Assembly: GCA_035771165.1 (NCBI GenBank)
Contig: JAWNZC010000232.1
Coordinates: forward strand, 2,304,001 to 2,368,000
Direction of reading: 5' to 3'
From: Paragorgia papillata
Lineage: Eukaryota > Cnidaria > Anthozoa > Scleralcyonacea > Coralliidae
DNA length: 64,000 bases
Shown: one piece after another, positions 1 to 13,300 of the stretch
Position numbering within the stretch: position 1 is the first letter of the stretch
How the letters are laid out: each line of letters starts with the position of its first letter
Made by a program: the position numbers and the translations under genes
Notes under the pieces: generated by a model
Seen by the model: the letters and a program-made list of their open reading frames with translations, nothing else
What the model was told of the DNA's origin: nothing
Database searches by the model: none

Positions 1-60
1 TATCAGATTTAAGAATGATATCAGCTTGCAAGATTTATGTGAAGATCTTGCATTATTTCA
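1..60 (+). CDS. possible 3' end of an internal exon, protein unknown
   Basis: One frame is open from the window edge and ends at TTTCAG|GTAAAT, a usable splice donor. It would encode IRFKNDISLQDLCEDLALFQ. The fragment is too short to identify and could be chance. The next recognisable coding sequence (248 onward) is on the other strand. Confidence 0.2.
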
Positions 61-483
61 GGTAAATTAAGTTACTTTGTGTTTATGAGTTATCAGTTGC
101 TTTCTAATATACATGTAAATATATAATTTTTGTAATTCAAATTAAGCAAACAAGAACTACCACATTAGTGCAAAGTTGTTTAATAAATAATTTTCTACAA
201 TTTTCAGTTTTAATTTATTAATAATAAGTTTTGTTTTGTTCAATGTATTAATTTTCATTTTCCTTATTTTCCTCATGTGTTTTTGGTTTTGCATCCATTT
301 GCTGCTTGGCATCTCGGCACTTTTGGTTGCATGCATCAATGATTTCCTGGTGAGACTTGTTGAGTTTGTCACCATACTTGATACAAAGAGCATCTACCAA
401 ATGAAAGCAGAAATAACAATCTATTAGATAAATAAATTAAGGAACTTTTACTTTGTTTTACGCGAAGTTATTATTGTTATTAC

Positions 484-485
<2 letters not shown>

Positions 486-544
<59 letters not shown>
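486..544. repeat. (TTA)n microsatellite, left flank of R4/Dong-like element
   Basis: About 20 copies of TTA abut the truncated 5' end of the retrotransposon at 545. Read on the minus strand it is an in-frame Asn tract of the interrupted host exon. Confidence 0.95.
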
Positions 545-2799
<2,255 letters not shown>

Positions 2800-3308
2800 G
2801 TCAAGATTTTTCAGCACTTTTTCTAGCCTTTTTTCTTCAACTCGGACTTGATCATTGTCATTAGATTCATTGCCATCTGATTCTTCTTCGGAGGATTCTA
2901 CTTTAAGCCTTTTATATGGATTCTTTTTGGAAACATGTTTAGTTGAATCTATTTAAGTAATATAAAAAGTAAAAACTGCCTCATTAGCAAAAACAAACAA
3001 AAAGCAGCACGGCCATGTAGGTTTATTGCATGAACGATGAATGTACATGCATCATGCATGCATCAAGTTAGAAATGTATGATATCAGTAGCAGTTATGTA
3101 CTCAGTCTTATTGTAATGTTTAGCTGAGGTACTAATGTATCTCCGTGCCGCGCTTCCATAAAGTCAGGATTTCAAGACTCTCCGAAATACAATTTTGTGT
3201 ACTTTTGACAGCTACCAAGTCTCGTTACAGTACAATCTTGATTATGTGTTTTTACCTTTACTAGTAGATCCTTTGTTTCGAAGAGTTTCTAAAGTCTGTC
3301 CTTTGGCC

Positions 3309-3722
3309 CTATAAAGATGGGAGTATATTTGCACATTAAGCTTTGTCGTAATGGGTAACAGCTTCTTGAAAATATAGAAATAGTTGATAGATACGTCTAT
3401 CAACTTATCTGTCTAAATTTTAGTCGTTGGTGTTTATAAAACGTTTTTAGCAAAGATCAAACTTTCCGAGTGAGCTGGAGAAAAATCAAAAACTATGTAA
3501 TTTAAGTTTTTATTATACCCAGCTATCTATATATTTGGTCAGTTCACGTTATGGTTCACTTACGTATACTCAGTTTATCAGTGTGTTTTTTCATTGCAGC
3601 ATATTGCCACCTTTCAGTCCTATGACCTAAAGGGCCGGACACTTTGAATTACGTGGCAAACAAACAAGACGCAATAGTTAGCTATAAGATTAAAATTCTC
3701 ACTCTGTCATCAACTGTTAATA
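3309..3722. other. intergenic or intron, nothing recognised
   Basis: AT-rich sequence upstream of the minus-strand host exon. No open frame, repeat or additional exon of the host gene could be supported. Confidence 0.5.
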
Positions 3723-3726
3723 AACT

Positions 3727-3757
3727 GTGACCCTCCACGGGAAAACGTACGTTAACG
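3727..3757 (+). repeat. left 31-bp terminal inverted repeat
   Basis: Begins GTGACCCTCCACGGG and ends ACGTACGTTAACG. It is the exact reverse complement of 7926-7956. The match stops sharply after TTAACG. Confidence 0.95.
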
Positions 3758-3759
3758 AT

Positions 3760-4115
3760 ATTCCGTTCGAACGGTAAAAAAAACCGGATAGCAAACGGAT
3801 GATGAACGGTCTTGAAAAGCGTTTAAACGGCTTTCCAAAAAAATCGAACGGTTTCAGGCGGCCGTTTGAACGCTTTTGGGCTAACGTTCGAACGATTTTG
3901 AAGAACCGTTTGAACGGAATTGGACAGCCGTTTGAACGGTTAACCATAGCCGTTTGAACGGTTTACCGTAGCCGTTTGAACGGTTTACCATAGCCGTTTG
4001 AACGGTTTATCCCAGCCGTTTGAACGATTATCCACGCCGTTTGAACGGTTTTGGGGAAGCGTTAAGTTTTAACGCTTTCAAACAACCGTTTGAACGGCAT
4101 AATGGACAAACGCTT
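3760..4115. repeat. left subterminal array of CCGTTTGAACGG word
   Basis: About 15 copies of an imperfect palindrome with CCGTT/AACGG arms and a TG centre, spaced roughly 20-25 bp, many within the phrase ACCATAGCCGTTTGAACGG. Regular subterminal palindromes in DNA transposons usually bind the transposase; that role is inferred here. Confidence 0.85.
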
Positions 4116-4295
4116 ATAGTTTATAATAGTTTATAAACTATTTTGGACGCATTTTACTTGTTAAGGGCGGGCACGGCGAAACTTAGTAAGCATTTAAAAA
4201 CTACATCCTTAACTCTTTTGGGTAGGTGTATAGCTTCTCAGTGACCTATACCTAACAGACTTTAGTATTTTACTGTTGCTAACGCTATACGGTTT

Positions 4296-5060
4296 CACTT
4301 GTTATGATGAGAGTTTCCTGTTCCGAAATGGATAAGTGGTTTTGCGCAACACTTTAATAAAGGAATTTTAGGGAATTATAGGCGCGTCAAATTGAACCTA
4401 CGAATTTTAGAGAACTAACCGTCATTCTAACCTTCTCCTAACCCTAAACCCTAACCCCAACCCTTACTTGCGAGACATAAATCAAAACCAACGAATGTTC
4501 GCCCCTATAGCATTTAATAGTTCGAGTGTTCGACCATTAGGTTCGACGTTTGAAACCAACGTTGAACTTTCTCGAATTTAATATAATTAGGTTAGGCACA
4601 TGATAAGTTCGACGTTTGAACTAGGCCTGATATATACAAAGTGATGAAATAGCCTATATATTAAATTGGTACCTTCTATCGGGTATCGGTCCTCCCGTGT
4701 TGAAATCCAATTATAAGATGTTTGACCATGCACCATTTGCTTCGACTATAGACACAAATACGGGATTTGCTTTCCTTGTCATCTCCAGTAGAATAAAATA
4801 ACAAAATGTCCTAAGTTTCTCCATGGTAGTAAGTCAGCTATCCAAGTGATCGACAACAATGTACTCGATGATACACGTCCGGATTTATTTTCATCGATTC
4901 ATTCTGATCGCCAGTGAGACGCTACGGAGACTATAATTTGATATCACTTGTTATGATGAGAGTGTCCTGTTCCGAAAGAGATAAGTGGTTCTGCCCAACA
5001 CTTTAATAAAGGAATTTTAGGGAATTATAGGCGCGTCAAATTGAACCTACGAATTTTAGG
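4296..5060 (+). repeat. 115-bp direct repeat pair flanking the left arm of the internal inverted repeat
   Basis: A segment starting CACTTGTTATGATGAGAGT and running through AAAGGAATTTTAGGGAATTA to CCTACGAATTTTAG occurs at 4296-4410 and again at about 4946-5060 with few differences. The pair brackets one arm of the long inverted repeat, as if that arm had been copied in by template switching or unequal exchange. Confidence 0.8.
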
Positions 5061-6086
5061 GAATTATATAGGTGCGTCAAATTGAACCTACAAGAAACAA
5101 AACCTGCAAATACATAACTGGCTTTTATAAGATCATAGCCTTAAAATCTTTAGACAAGTATACTAAACAGTCAATTAACACAATTATCGTATAGTCAAGA
5201 CAATCTCAAACACCACACCGGATTGGCAAATGTTGAGGACATAAAATCTTTCTTCTTTCTTATAGTCTATACGAATTTAATAACAAGGTTTAAAGAAATA
5301 CGCTTTATCCCCCTGTAACACGTATTCTGCAGGTGGTTGCAATGCCCACAATGGATAATAAAAATTCGTATTCGGGTTTGTCTTGTGCGTAGTCTTAAAG
5401 TCGGTACTTTAGATTCTTGAGTGTCTCAATTAACACTACATGACAAGCTTGAATAGTAGCATAATTATACCTTCGCACTTCTGGTACTTTTCCTGTTCGT
5501 TAAAAATGCATAGTAATTTCCGACGGGAAACAGTTTATCCGTGGGTAAATTGACTGAACCAAATTATAGTCTCCGTAGCGTCTCACTGGCGATCAGAATG
5601 AATCGATGAAAATAAATCTGGACGTGTATCATCGAGTACTTTGTTGCCGATCACTTGGATTGCTGATTTACTACCATGGAGACACTTAGGACATTTTGTT
5701 ATTTTATTCTACTGGAGATGACAAGGAAAGCAAATCCCGTATTTGTGTCTATAGTCGAGGCAAATGGTGCATGCAGGTCAAACATCTTATAATTGGATTT
5801 CAACACGGGAGGACCGAGACCCGATAGAAGGTACCAATTTAATATATAAGCTATTTCATCACTTTGTATATATCAGGCCTAGTTCAAACGTCGAACTTAT
5901 CATGTGCCGAACCTAATCATATTAAATTCGACAAAGTTCAACGTTGGTTTCAAACGTCGAACCTAATGGTCGAACACTCGAACTATTAAATGCTAGGGGC
6001 GAACATTCGTTGGTTTTGATTTATGTCTCGCAAGTAAGGGTTGGAGTTAGGGTTTGGTGTTAGGAAAAGGTTAGAATGACGGTTAG
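4415..6086. repeat. long internal inverted repeat, about 525-bp arms
   Basis: Left arm 4415-4940 and right arm 5560-6086 are reverse complements with scattered mismatches, separated by about 620 bp. The arms contain a short telomere-like run (CCCTAAACCCTAACCCC) at one end and end at ACTATAATTTG/CAAATTATAGT. The segment could extrude as a cruciform or yield dsRNA if transcribed. It may be an older foldback element nested within the 4.2-kb transposon. Confidence 0.85.
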
Positions 6087-7509
6087 GAATAGTTTGGTTT
6101 AGGTGTGGATTGGGTTCAGTTCTAGGTTGAAAAAAATTAGAATGAAATTATTAATTGAATAATTCAACTCATGCTTGTTTAGCGAGATATGAATAATGTG
6201 CATGACGTTCGTTTCTCTTGTCTACGGCTTACATTCTCATTATTTTTTTATCGGAAAAAGGCGACGGTAAATCAGAAGAGAGCGAGAAAAGTAAACAGAA
6301 TAACTGAGTAGAAGATGATTGAACTTGAAGGCTTGTTGTCAGTTAAATGCGACGCTCATCTCTGCGCGCCGTCCGATTGACTTCTTCATCTTCTTCGAAC
6401 TCAGCGCATCGGTCACGTATATACTGTACCGGTGCGCTACAAGTTTATGCACTTATATTTCGTAATTTGTTCGCAACATAAACAGTAATAATCTCTTCTC
6501 GTGTCCATATTTACTCGAAAAGACCTCCGTACGTATTAAGTTTCATGTTTTGAGCTCGCATTACGGCGAGAAAACTAGACAAACTAGTTGTTTTGGTCAT
6601 TTGTATTAGGTTCGGCACATCAGTGGTAAGTTCCACGTTTAAAACCGCGCCGAACCAGAGTCAAACTTAACGCACCGGTCGTCGCATTTAATATTAGGGT
6701 CGACCTTAATTAATTAAAACGTTTCAAACATCGAACTCATCATGTACTTAACACCTTGTTTTAGATTCATTATAACTAAGTTCAGTGCATATATAACACG
6801 ATATAACTGATTTAACGTCGGCATGAATAAAAAATCATAAAACAGGTAAAGTTCATATTATTTAATATTAAGTCTAACGTTTCGTCGCAATACTTATACA
6901 GCAACATCTTCCAGGTGTTTGTCTGCGCTTGGCCATCATATTCTTAACAAGATTGCGTTGTAAACAAGATTACGTTGTAATCGTGCGTTAATTGACGTCA
7001 CTATAATGCAGCTTGGTCAAACCACTCTAAACCAATAATTAGTCAGCGAAGCTGTGTGCATTTTCGCGACGGACATTTTTTTCGTCTAGATACTGGACGA
7101 AGACTAAACTAGCTTGCCTTTTGATTAGTGCAAATAATAGCTTTTTAAATCCTACCGCGAGAAAAAAATATTTTTTTTCAAGACAACAGGTAATTAGCAG
7201 AATCCCGCAGTGAGGTAATCCGATTACGCTGATTTCCGAAGCGTTTCACAATTCACAATAAAATTATATTACTTTCAAATAATATTCAAAACTAACGTGG
7301 CTTCGATTTACCAATGGCATTAGACCATTGGAGATAAATAGCAGCAAACACGACTAAACTTGAGGCGAGTGTGTAACGCGAGTCCATAGTCGCCGTTCCT
7401 TATATATACATTTGTATATATATATATACATATACACCTCGTGTTTCAACTGTTTCAAGATTTAATAAATGATCATAGTTATAATAATAAGATCATAGGG
7501 TTAAAATTA
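6087..7509. other. internal sequence of the 4.2-kb element, no gene
   Basis: Unique AT-rich sequence with short TATATA runs (about 7400-7435). No ORF of useful length and no splice-linked exon chain was found. Confidence 0.5.
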
Positions 7510-7925
7510 AACGATGGCAAAGCGTTAAACGGTTTAAGCAAAGTTAAGCGTCCAAACGTTTTGAGTAAAGCGTTCGAATGCTCGAACGCTTTAGACAAAA
7601 CGTTTGAACGGTAGGCCTATAAGCCTAGCGTTCAAACGGTTTGGGCAGAGCGTTCGAACGCTTTAGACAAAACGTTTGAACGGTATAAGCTTAGCGTTCA
7701 AACGGTTTGGGCAGAGCGTTTAAACGTTTTAGGCAGAGCGTTTGAACGTTTTAGACAGAGCGTTTGAACGTTTCAGGCCGAGCGTTTGAACGTTTTAAGC
7801 GAAACGTTTGAACGGCAAATGATGAATGGCTGAACGGTTACTCAATCCGTTTAAACGATAACTACAAAGCGTTTGAACGGATAACAAACGCTCTACGAAC
7901 GGTTTTTGCAAACCGTTTGTGAAAG
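7510..7925. repeat. right subterminal array of CGTTTGAACG word
   Basis: About 17 copies of AGCGTTTGAACGTTTTAG and close variants, the same core word as the left array but with a different linker (AGGCAGAG). It ends at the right inverted repeat. Confidence 0.85.
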
Positions 7926-8027
7926 CGTTAACGTACGTTTTCCCGTGGAGGGTCACAACTGATCTCACAGCGAAAGCACACCTTGTCATGGTTTAGCCCA
8001 AACGACGTCCAAAATATCTACGTTTCA

Positions 8028-8137
8028 GACCCCGTTTACACAAGAGCAAAAGTTTCCGGATTCACATTGTTTTTATTCCCATGAGGATGAAAAACAATGT
8101 GAATCCGGATAATTTTGCTCTAGTGTAAACGGGGTCT
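8028..8137. mobile_element. short hairpin MITE (GACCCCGTTTACAC ends)
   Basis: A 110-bp palindrome. GACCCCGTTTACAC..GAGCAAAA..TCCGGATTCACATTG pairs with its complement around a short centre (ATTCCCATGAGG), with small interruptions. Its shape and ends are those of a hairpin MITE. No clear target duplication was fixed. Confidence 0.75.
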
Positions 8138-8229
8138 TAGAAACAATTATTTGCTTATAAAACGAAGAAAATCGCTGTCGTCTAGCGTTCTTTGTGTCAG
8201 TTGAGTCGTTAATTTGTGCGGGGTCGCCA

Positions 8230-8400
8230 CGGCGCAATTCCTCTCCCACGGAACATAAAAACTATACTTAAATAATACTAGACAAGACGTTTTCTGATCA
8301 AAATTTTTTATTGTAACGAGCTTTCGGCTGTCAGTCTACAGCCTTCGACGGGTTAAAGAAAAAAGGAAATTAAATCTTTCCATATATATACAAGCGGAAA
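8230..8400 (-). mobile_element. possible retroelement 3' end (Penelope-like style)
   Basis: The minus strand contains TCGAAGGCTGTAGACTGAC and CCGAAAGCTCGTTACAATAA, a phrase resembling the conserved 3' region of Penelope-like elements. No coding part is attached. The assignment is weak. Confidence 0.25.
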
Positions 8401-8857
8401 ACTGTAAAGTGTCAAGAACAAAGAAGCGGAACACTGATTAAAGTGACTAATAAAAGTGACCAAAACCAATTATAAGGATATATAAAATAATATATAATAT
8501 GGGGTATATAATATAGGGATATATAAAATATTTAACTTCTTAAATAACATGACGCTTTCAACATTTATCAGCAAATCATAAACGAGCACCGTGAAAGCGC
8601 GGTGATTTTAAACGTCGCCTAACGCATGGTATTATAAATTACCGATATTTCAAGACAAAGTCTGCCGTTTGAGATAGAAAAAAGGAAACATAACAAGCTT
8701 GATCTAAGAAATACTTGTGCTTATAAAATTAAACAAAATTGATCCTGCCTTTATAGTTTATATTTTCGTACAAGTCTGCCAAATATATTACCCCGTAGGG
8801 TCATGCATATGTGTACTATCGAAGACAAAGCAGTAAATATTAAATTTGGTTCCCTAC
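8401..8857. other. no gene recognised
   Basis: AT-rich sequence downstream of the donor at 8857, perhaps intron of the minus-strand gene that follows. A further exon after an acceptor near 8695 was considered (reading DQACYVSFFYLKRQTLS, then stop) but is not convincing. Confidence 0.4.
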
Positions 8858-9206
8858 CTTGATTTACGAGTTTCCCAGTGAATATTCTGTTCCGATGTCG
8901 AACATCTACAGGTCCACCTATAACCAAATTATTGGGGTCTCCCTTGATGAAATCCTCACACGTGATGCTATATAAGTCCCCTCGTTCTCAAAGAATACAA
9001 AATATCACTCTTTCATATTTTCAGCTTCTGCCAACAAAGAAAACAATCGTTAATGTTCCAATCATCGCAAAATCTATAACAGCGAGTTATGACGATGTCC
9101 TTAGCAGCCTTTTCTAAATAGTAATTGCCATAAAATATGAAATACTGTAACGAATAATACTTAACTTACCTACACGTGTCTTGCTTTGAAGTTGTCTTGG
9201 AATCAT
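8858..9206 (-). CDS. two exons of a small unknown gene, N-terminus
   Basis: Exon 1 (9206-9170) starts with ATG and encodes MIPRQLQSKTRV, ending G|GTAAGT. A 181-nt intron ends TATTCTTTGAG. Exon 2 (8988-8858) restores the split codon (g+aa) and encodes ERGDLYSITCEDFIKGDPNN followed by LVIGGPVDVRHRNRIFTGKL and VNQ, ending at a GTAGGG donor. The PVDVRHRNRIFTGKLV stretch resembles a small beta-barrel of Tudor/SH3 type, but no family is claimed. A strong donor, matching phases and 43 open codons support a real gene. It is divergent from the SAM-like gene at 10392. Confidence 0.5.
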
Positions 9207-9764
9207 GTTTCAAAATTTAAAGAAAGAACACTGAACACTGAAGTGCGTCGACAACGATTGCCAGCAGCCAGAGAAATGATAGGGTATATGACCAGATACA
9301 GGTAGAATGTGTGAACAAACTGACGTATGCACTCACGTGATTCACATGGCAAACCAATAGGCAAACTTATAACTCACCGCCGACCACGTGGTATATGGGC
9401 ACACGCATGGCACCGAAAAAGGTTTGCGATATCATGTTAAATTTGTTTGAAATTGAAACGTTTTATATCAATCGAATTCAAATATCAGCAGACAAATACT
9501 TAATAAAATATCCAGTTTGTGCGAGGAAATTTTTGGTCACAGTCATCAGCCTCCAGGGATCGCGTGAATACAAACTTCCGATATCCGTTAGTGTTTGACA
9601 GATTTTCTTCCACACCTTTCCATCCCTTTTTAAAACCGGTGGAGGTCGGTGCAAGCCAAAAGAAAGTGTATGTTAAGTGCTGCAATCTACCCAAATTAGT
9701 AAAAGGGCCAGGTATGGCGCACTTGTTACGATGTGAAGGATCAGATTCGGAAAACAGCGTAACA
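9207..9764. other. shared upstream region, no gene
   Basis: Lies between the minus-strand gene start at 9206 and the CACTG end at 9765. It holds only overlapping short frames in both directions. It could carry promoters for both neighbours, but no core promoter can be named. Confidence 0.4.
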
Positions 9765-10391
9765 CACTGTAAATGAAAAAGGGCTGAAACGACCCAAATT
9801 TGCGTTTTAGCCCTTTTGGGGCCAAAGCTGTTTTGGCCCCATGCGAAAGCCATTACGGCATTTGGAAGCTAGATCGACACTCACAGGGCCATTTTAGGTA
9901 CACCAAAACGCTGAATTAGCCCTATCCGTTTCCATAACAGCCCCTTCATTTTCCAAATCAGCCCCACCGTTTTCCAATTTAGCCCCTCAAATCAAAACGA
10001 CTCTCACGCTAAGGTCGGTTTTAGCCCCACTTTTGGGGTCGTTTATGATGTCCATATCAGCCCTAGTTGACCCCATTTCGGCTCCTTTTTGCGAATCGAC
10101 TCTTTTACTGATCAAATCGACTCCTATGCCAATTCGATTCTCGCGTCAAATCGGATTGGGATCGAGAGAAAGTGCTTTTTATCTGATTTTGGCAACAAAA
10201 ACAGCTTCAGGTGAAACTGTGAAAGAAGTGGTCTTATCTCGTTTCAAAAATTCCTATTGGTCGGGAGTAAATCTTCTGGTCATGTGACATATTTTAGGGG
10301 AGTAGAAATATGTGCCTTCTGCTGTATTTTGAGTATATCAGTCCGAGCTTTTGTAAGTCAGACTTAGCCTGAGCAAGCCTACTGTACAGAA

Positions 10392-13300
10392 ATGGATATC
10401 TACAAGAAAACTTTTACGTGTTTGGAGTTGAAAGACTGGTTGGTGTACCATAATTTTCCTAATGATGCTGTGGAACGTTTTGGTGAGTTACCCATCCTTT
10501 TTTTCAGTTCATGAATTTTGTATTATTAATGTAATTTTTGTATTAATTTTTAAAATATTTTTGTATATGTATAGAGAACGAATTATTAGATGGCGAGGAC
10601 ATTCAAGCCTTGTATAAAGATGAAGTTGAATTGAGGAGTTTTCCGAATTCTCTTCCTTTAATTAAACTGCGCCAAAAATTTAAAGGATTGCTCTTTGACG
10701 TCTTAGGAGAAAAGGTAATTATAAATTCTTTATTGTATGAGTACTGTCTTTGAAAGAACTTATTGTGGGGTGTGTTCACGCTGGAATCCAATCTGGAGCC
10801 CATAGTCACCCCCTTTTTGGTCAGCGGCTGGAATCTGGAAACGCTCTTTCACGCGTCCGTGATCAATGACGTTTTAGATAATTTTAGAGCATGCGTACTA
10901 AGTATTGGCGCCAACTTTGCAAGTGACGGTTGGGATTTCTTTGGAAGAGGATAAAACCGCGTTCATTTCAGTATTTCTTATTATTCAGATGTTACCAATT
11001 GTCAGGAAAATACGATTGAGAAACGCTTATAGTAGTGAACTAGTTAAATGGGAGAGAATTTTAATCGTTGCGGACCATTTATACTTTGTGTGGACGATCG
11101 ATTTATACATTGCCATTGGCCTCAATATTTACTCAAAATTCGTTGTTGGCTGTGGATACGAACTACAACTATTTAGTAATTTCAGCTTTTCTGTTTGTGT
11201 ATATTTGTAGGTTCCAATTGCTGCGAGTGACGGTGAAAATGAAGAAGAAAGTGTAAACCAGCAATAGCCCTGTAGTTCTCCAGATCAACTGGATCAAGCA
11301 GGTCTATCGGTTGTTGTATCGTCTGGAGAAGTAAGTATTGGTATTGTGCGATATTTTAGATTTCTAATATACTGTATGTTCGTTTATATTATTTTTTGCT
11401 GTGGTTTAATGCAGTACGTTGGGAGCATATTTTGAGTCTTCGTATAAAGCTGCTTCCTATAAACCTACATTAATTTACTGATAAAGGCTATGGCTACTTA
11501 AATATCGTTGTTTCTTTAATTTTTGGGGGAGGTCAAAAGAGTATAGGAATCATAAAGCATTGATGTCTGTACAACAGACCCCACATGACTGCACTCGAAC
11601 TCTTTAATATACGAAGGTATATAAGAGTTCGAGTGCAGTCATGGATAGTGTTAAACTGTACACAGCTGTACTGTACTAAGTTGTCATATTTATTTTCGAA
11701 ATAACTTAAATTTGTCTTACTGGCTTGATTACTGCCCATGACACAGTACTTTGCATCTGTCTAATTCCTCTAATTTTGAAGGTCACTTTTGAGAGTCAGG
11801 ACAATGTACATGTATGAGTTTGTAGGACTGCAGCATATAAAATTTTCTGATTTGTGTTATTTACATTATTTGAAGCAAAATCCTCCATTTTTGTATTCAT
11901 ATTCTATGTATCAATTTTACAAGTGTGCTGTTGATATGGAAATGTTTATTTAATCACATTTCTATGGTCTGTACTATGATATACATGAGCTGCACACTCT
12001 TTGGGAACCTGCAGGGCTGTTGGAAGAACATTTTTATGTTCTGGAACTCTGTCCTAAACACGATGTGTGGGTGCAAAGATCTTGTGTAGGAACAGAACTG
12101 TATCAGATTAGAAAATATGATTATTAATATTTTTCCAAATAGAACACATGTGAATTACAAGAAAGAGAAACTTTCAGATTATAGAAGAGCCAGGAAAAAT
12201 GCAATTAGTAGTTTGAATTAATTCTGAGTCTATTTTAAAAAAAATGTCACGCAGAACTATAAACTCTCTTAAAATCCACCAATGATATTCTGATGTCAAA
12301 CCTGAATTTTGAAAAATGTCAAAACTATAATACAGTTACAGTAAGAGATCAGCTAACTTCAGGTTTAGATAACAAACGGGAGGAAGTTATTTTGGGAAAG
12401 GGTTGTTTTGGGCCATTGGGGTTTATAAGCTCATGAGGTTACATGTTTCTGGTAAATCTGTACTTGTTGAGGATAAAGGAGTATGAATTTATTTATTTGT
12501 AAAAGAAGAGGATATAATTCATTAAATGACTATTTTAACTTAAGTTTCACACAGATGTTTTCCTTTTGTGTTTGGTGTTGCTGTTGTTATTAATCCCAAA
12601 TTGCTTATGAAATTTTGTGGTCTGGCCGATTCAAAATGTTGTATAGTATTTTCATTGTTGAAGGGAAATTTCTCCAAATAATTGGTTGGAAGTCCTGGGC
12701 AAGTGTTGCCATGGACTTTTCTAGTTGCACTCATTGGGTATTGTCCATTGTGACATTAAGTCAGAATAACATCATGGTCATCCAGGGTTCTGCTGCAGTT
12801 AGAGCCAAGCATGGTAGTTTTAAATAAGGCTAATTATGTTAGTGATTGTGTAGTAAAAAAGTTTCCAGGTAATAGGAGAAAATTTTACAAATGTAATTAT
12901 CCGCACATTGATCCTGCATTATATGATGGGTTGTATCCCACATGCACTGCTACAGAATAGATGTGTATAGCTTTGGTATACTGCTACGTTGTGTTTCAAA
13001 ATTACATGTACCAGTGCTGGAATTATATTAATTTCTAACTAAATTGGTTCTGTACAGTATTCTCTACATGTACATGTATTGTTATATACTGTAGATAGCA
13101 TTTGTAATATTTTACTTTTTAATCAGTTGTCATGCCTAATTTAATAAATTACAGTACATGTAAACTTAAAAAAAAAGCCTTGGCCTTTTTAATTTAAAGG
13201 ACCTTTTGGTAGAATTTAGTATTATTTAGATAAGGAAATTATATTTGGGAGCCTGGGAAAGCTTATTATTGGAGGGAATTTTGTGTTTCAAAATATAAAT

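Larger units (their letters stand above)
3723..7960. mobile_element. complete 4.2-kb non-autonomous DNA transposon with AACT duplications
   Basis: The ends at 3727 and 7956 are perfect 31-bp inverted repeats starting GTGACCCTCCACGGGAAAAC. They are flanked by the same tetranucleotide AACT (3723-3726 and 7957-7960), the likely target-site duplication. Behind each end lies an array of a short imperfect palindrome (CGTTTGAACG/CGTTCAAACG), and the middle holds a 0.5-kb inverted repeat. No ORF over 80 codons and no transposase motif occurs, so the element is non-autonomous. The superfamily is unclear; a 4-bp duplication is compatible with several groups. Confidence 0.8.

Noticed and set aside
236..427. 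Plus-strand 63-codon hydrophobic ORF (MFNVLIFIFLIFLMCF)
   Set aside because: It is the shadow of the minus-strand terminal exon at 248-393, which has splice-phase support.
4430..4470. Telomeric repeat (CCCTAAACCCTAACCCC)
   Set aside because: Only two or three imperfect units, duplicated in the inverted arm near 6050. Part of the internal inverted repeat, not a telomere.
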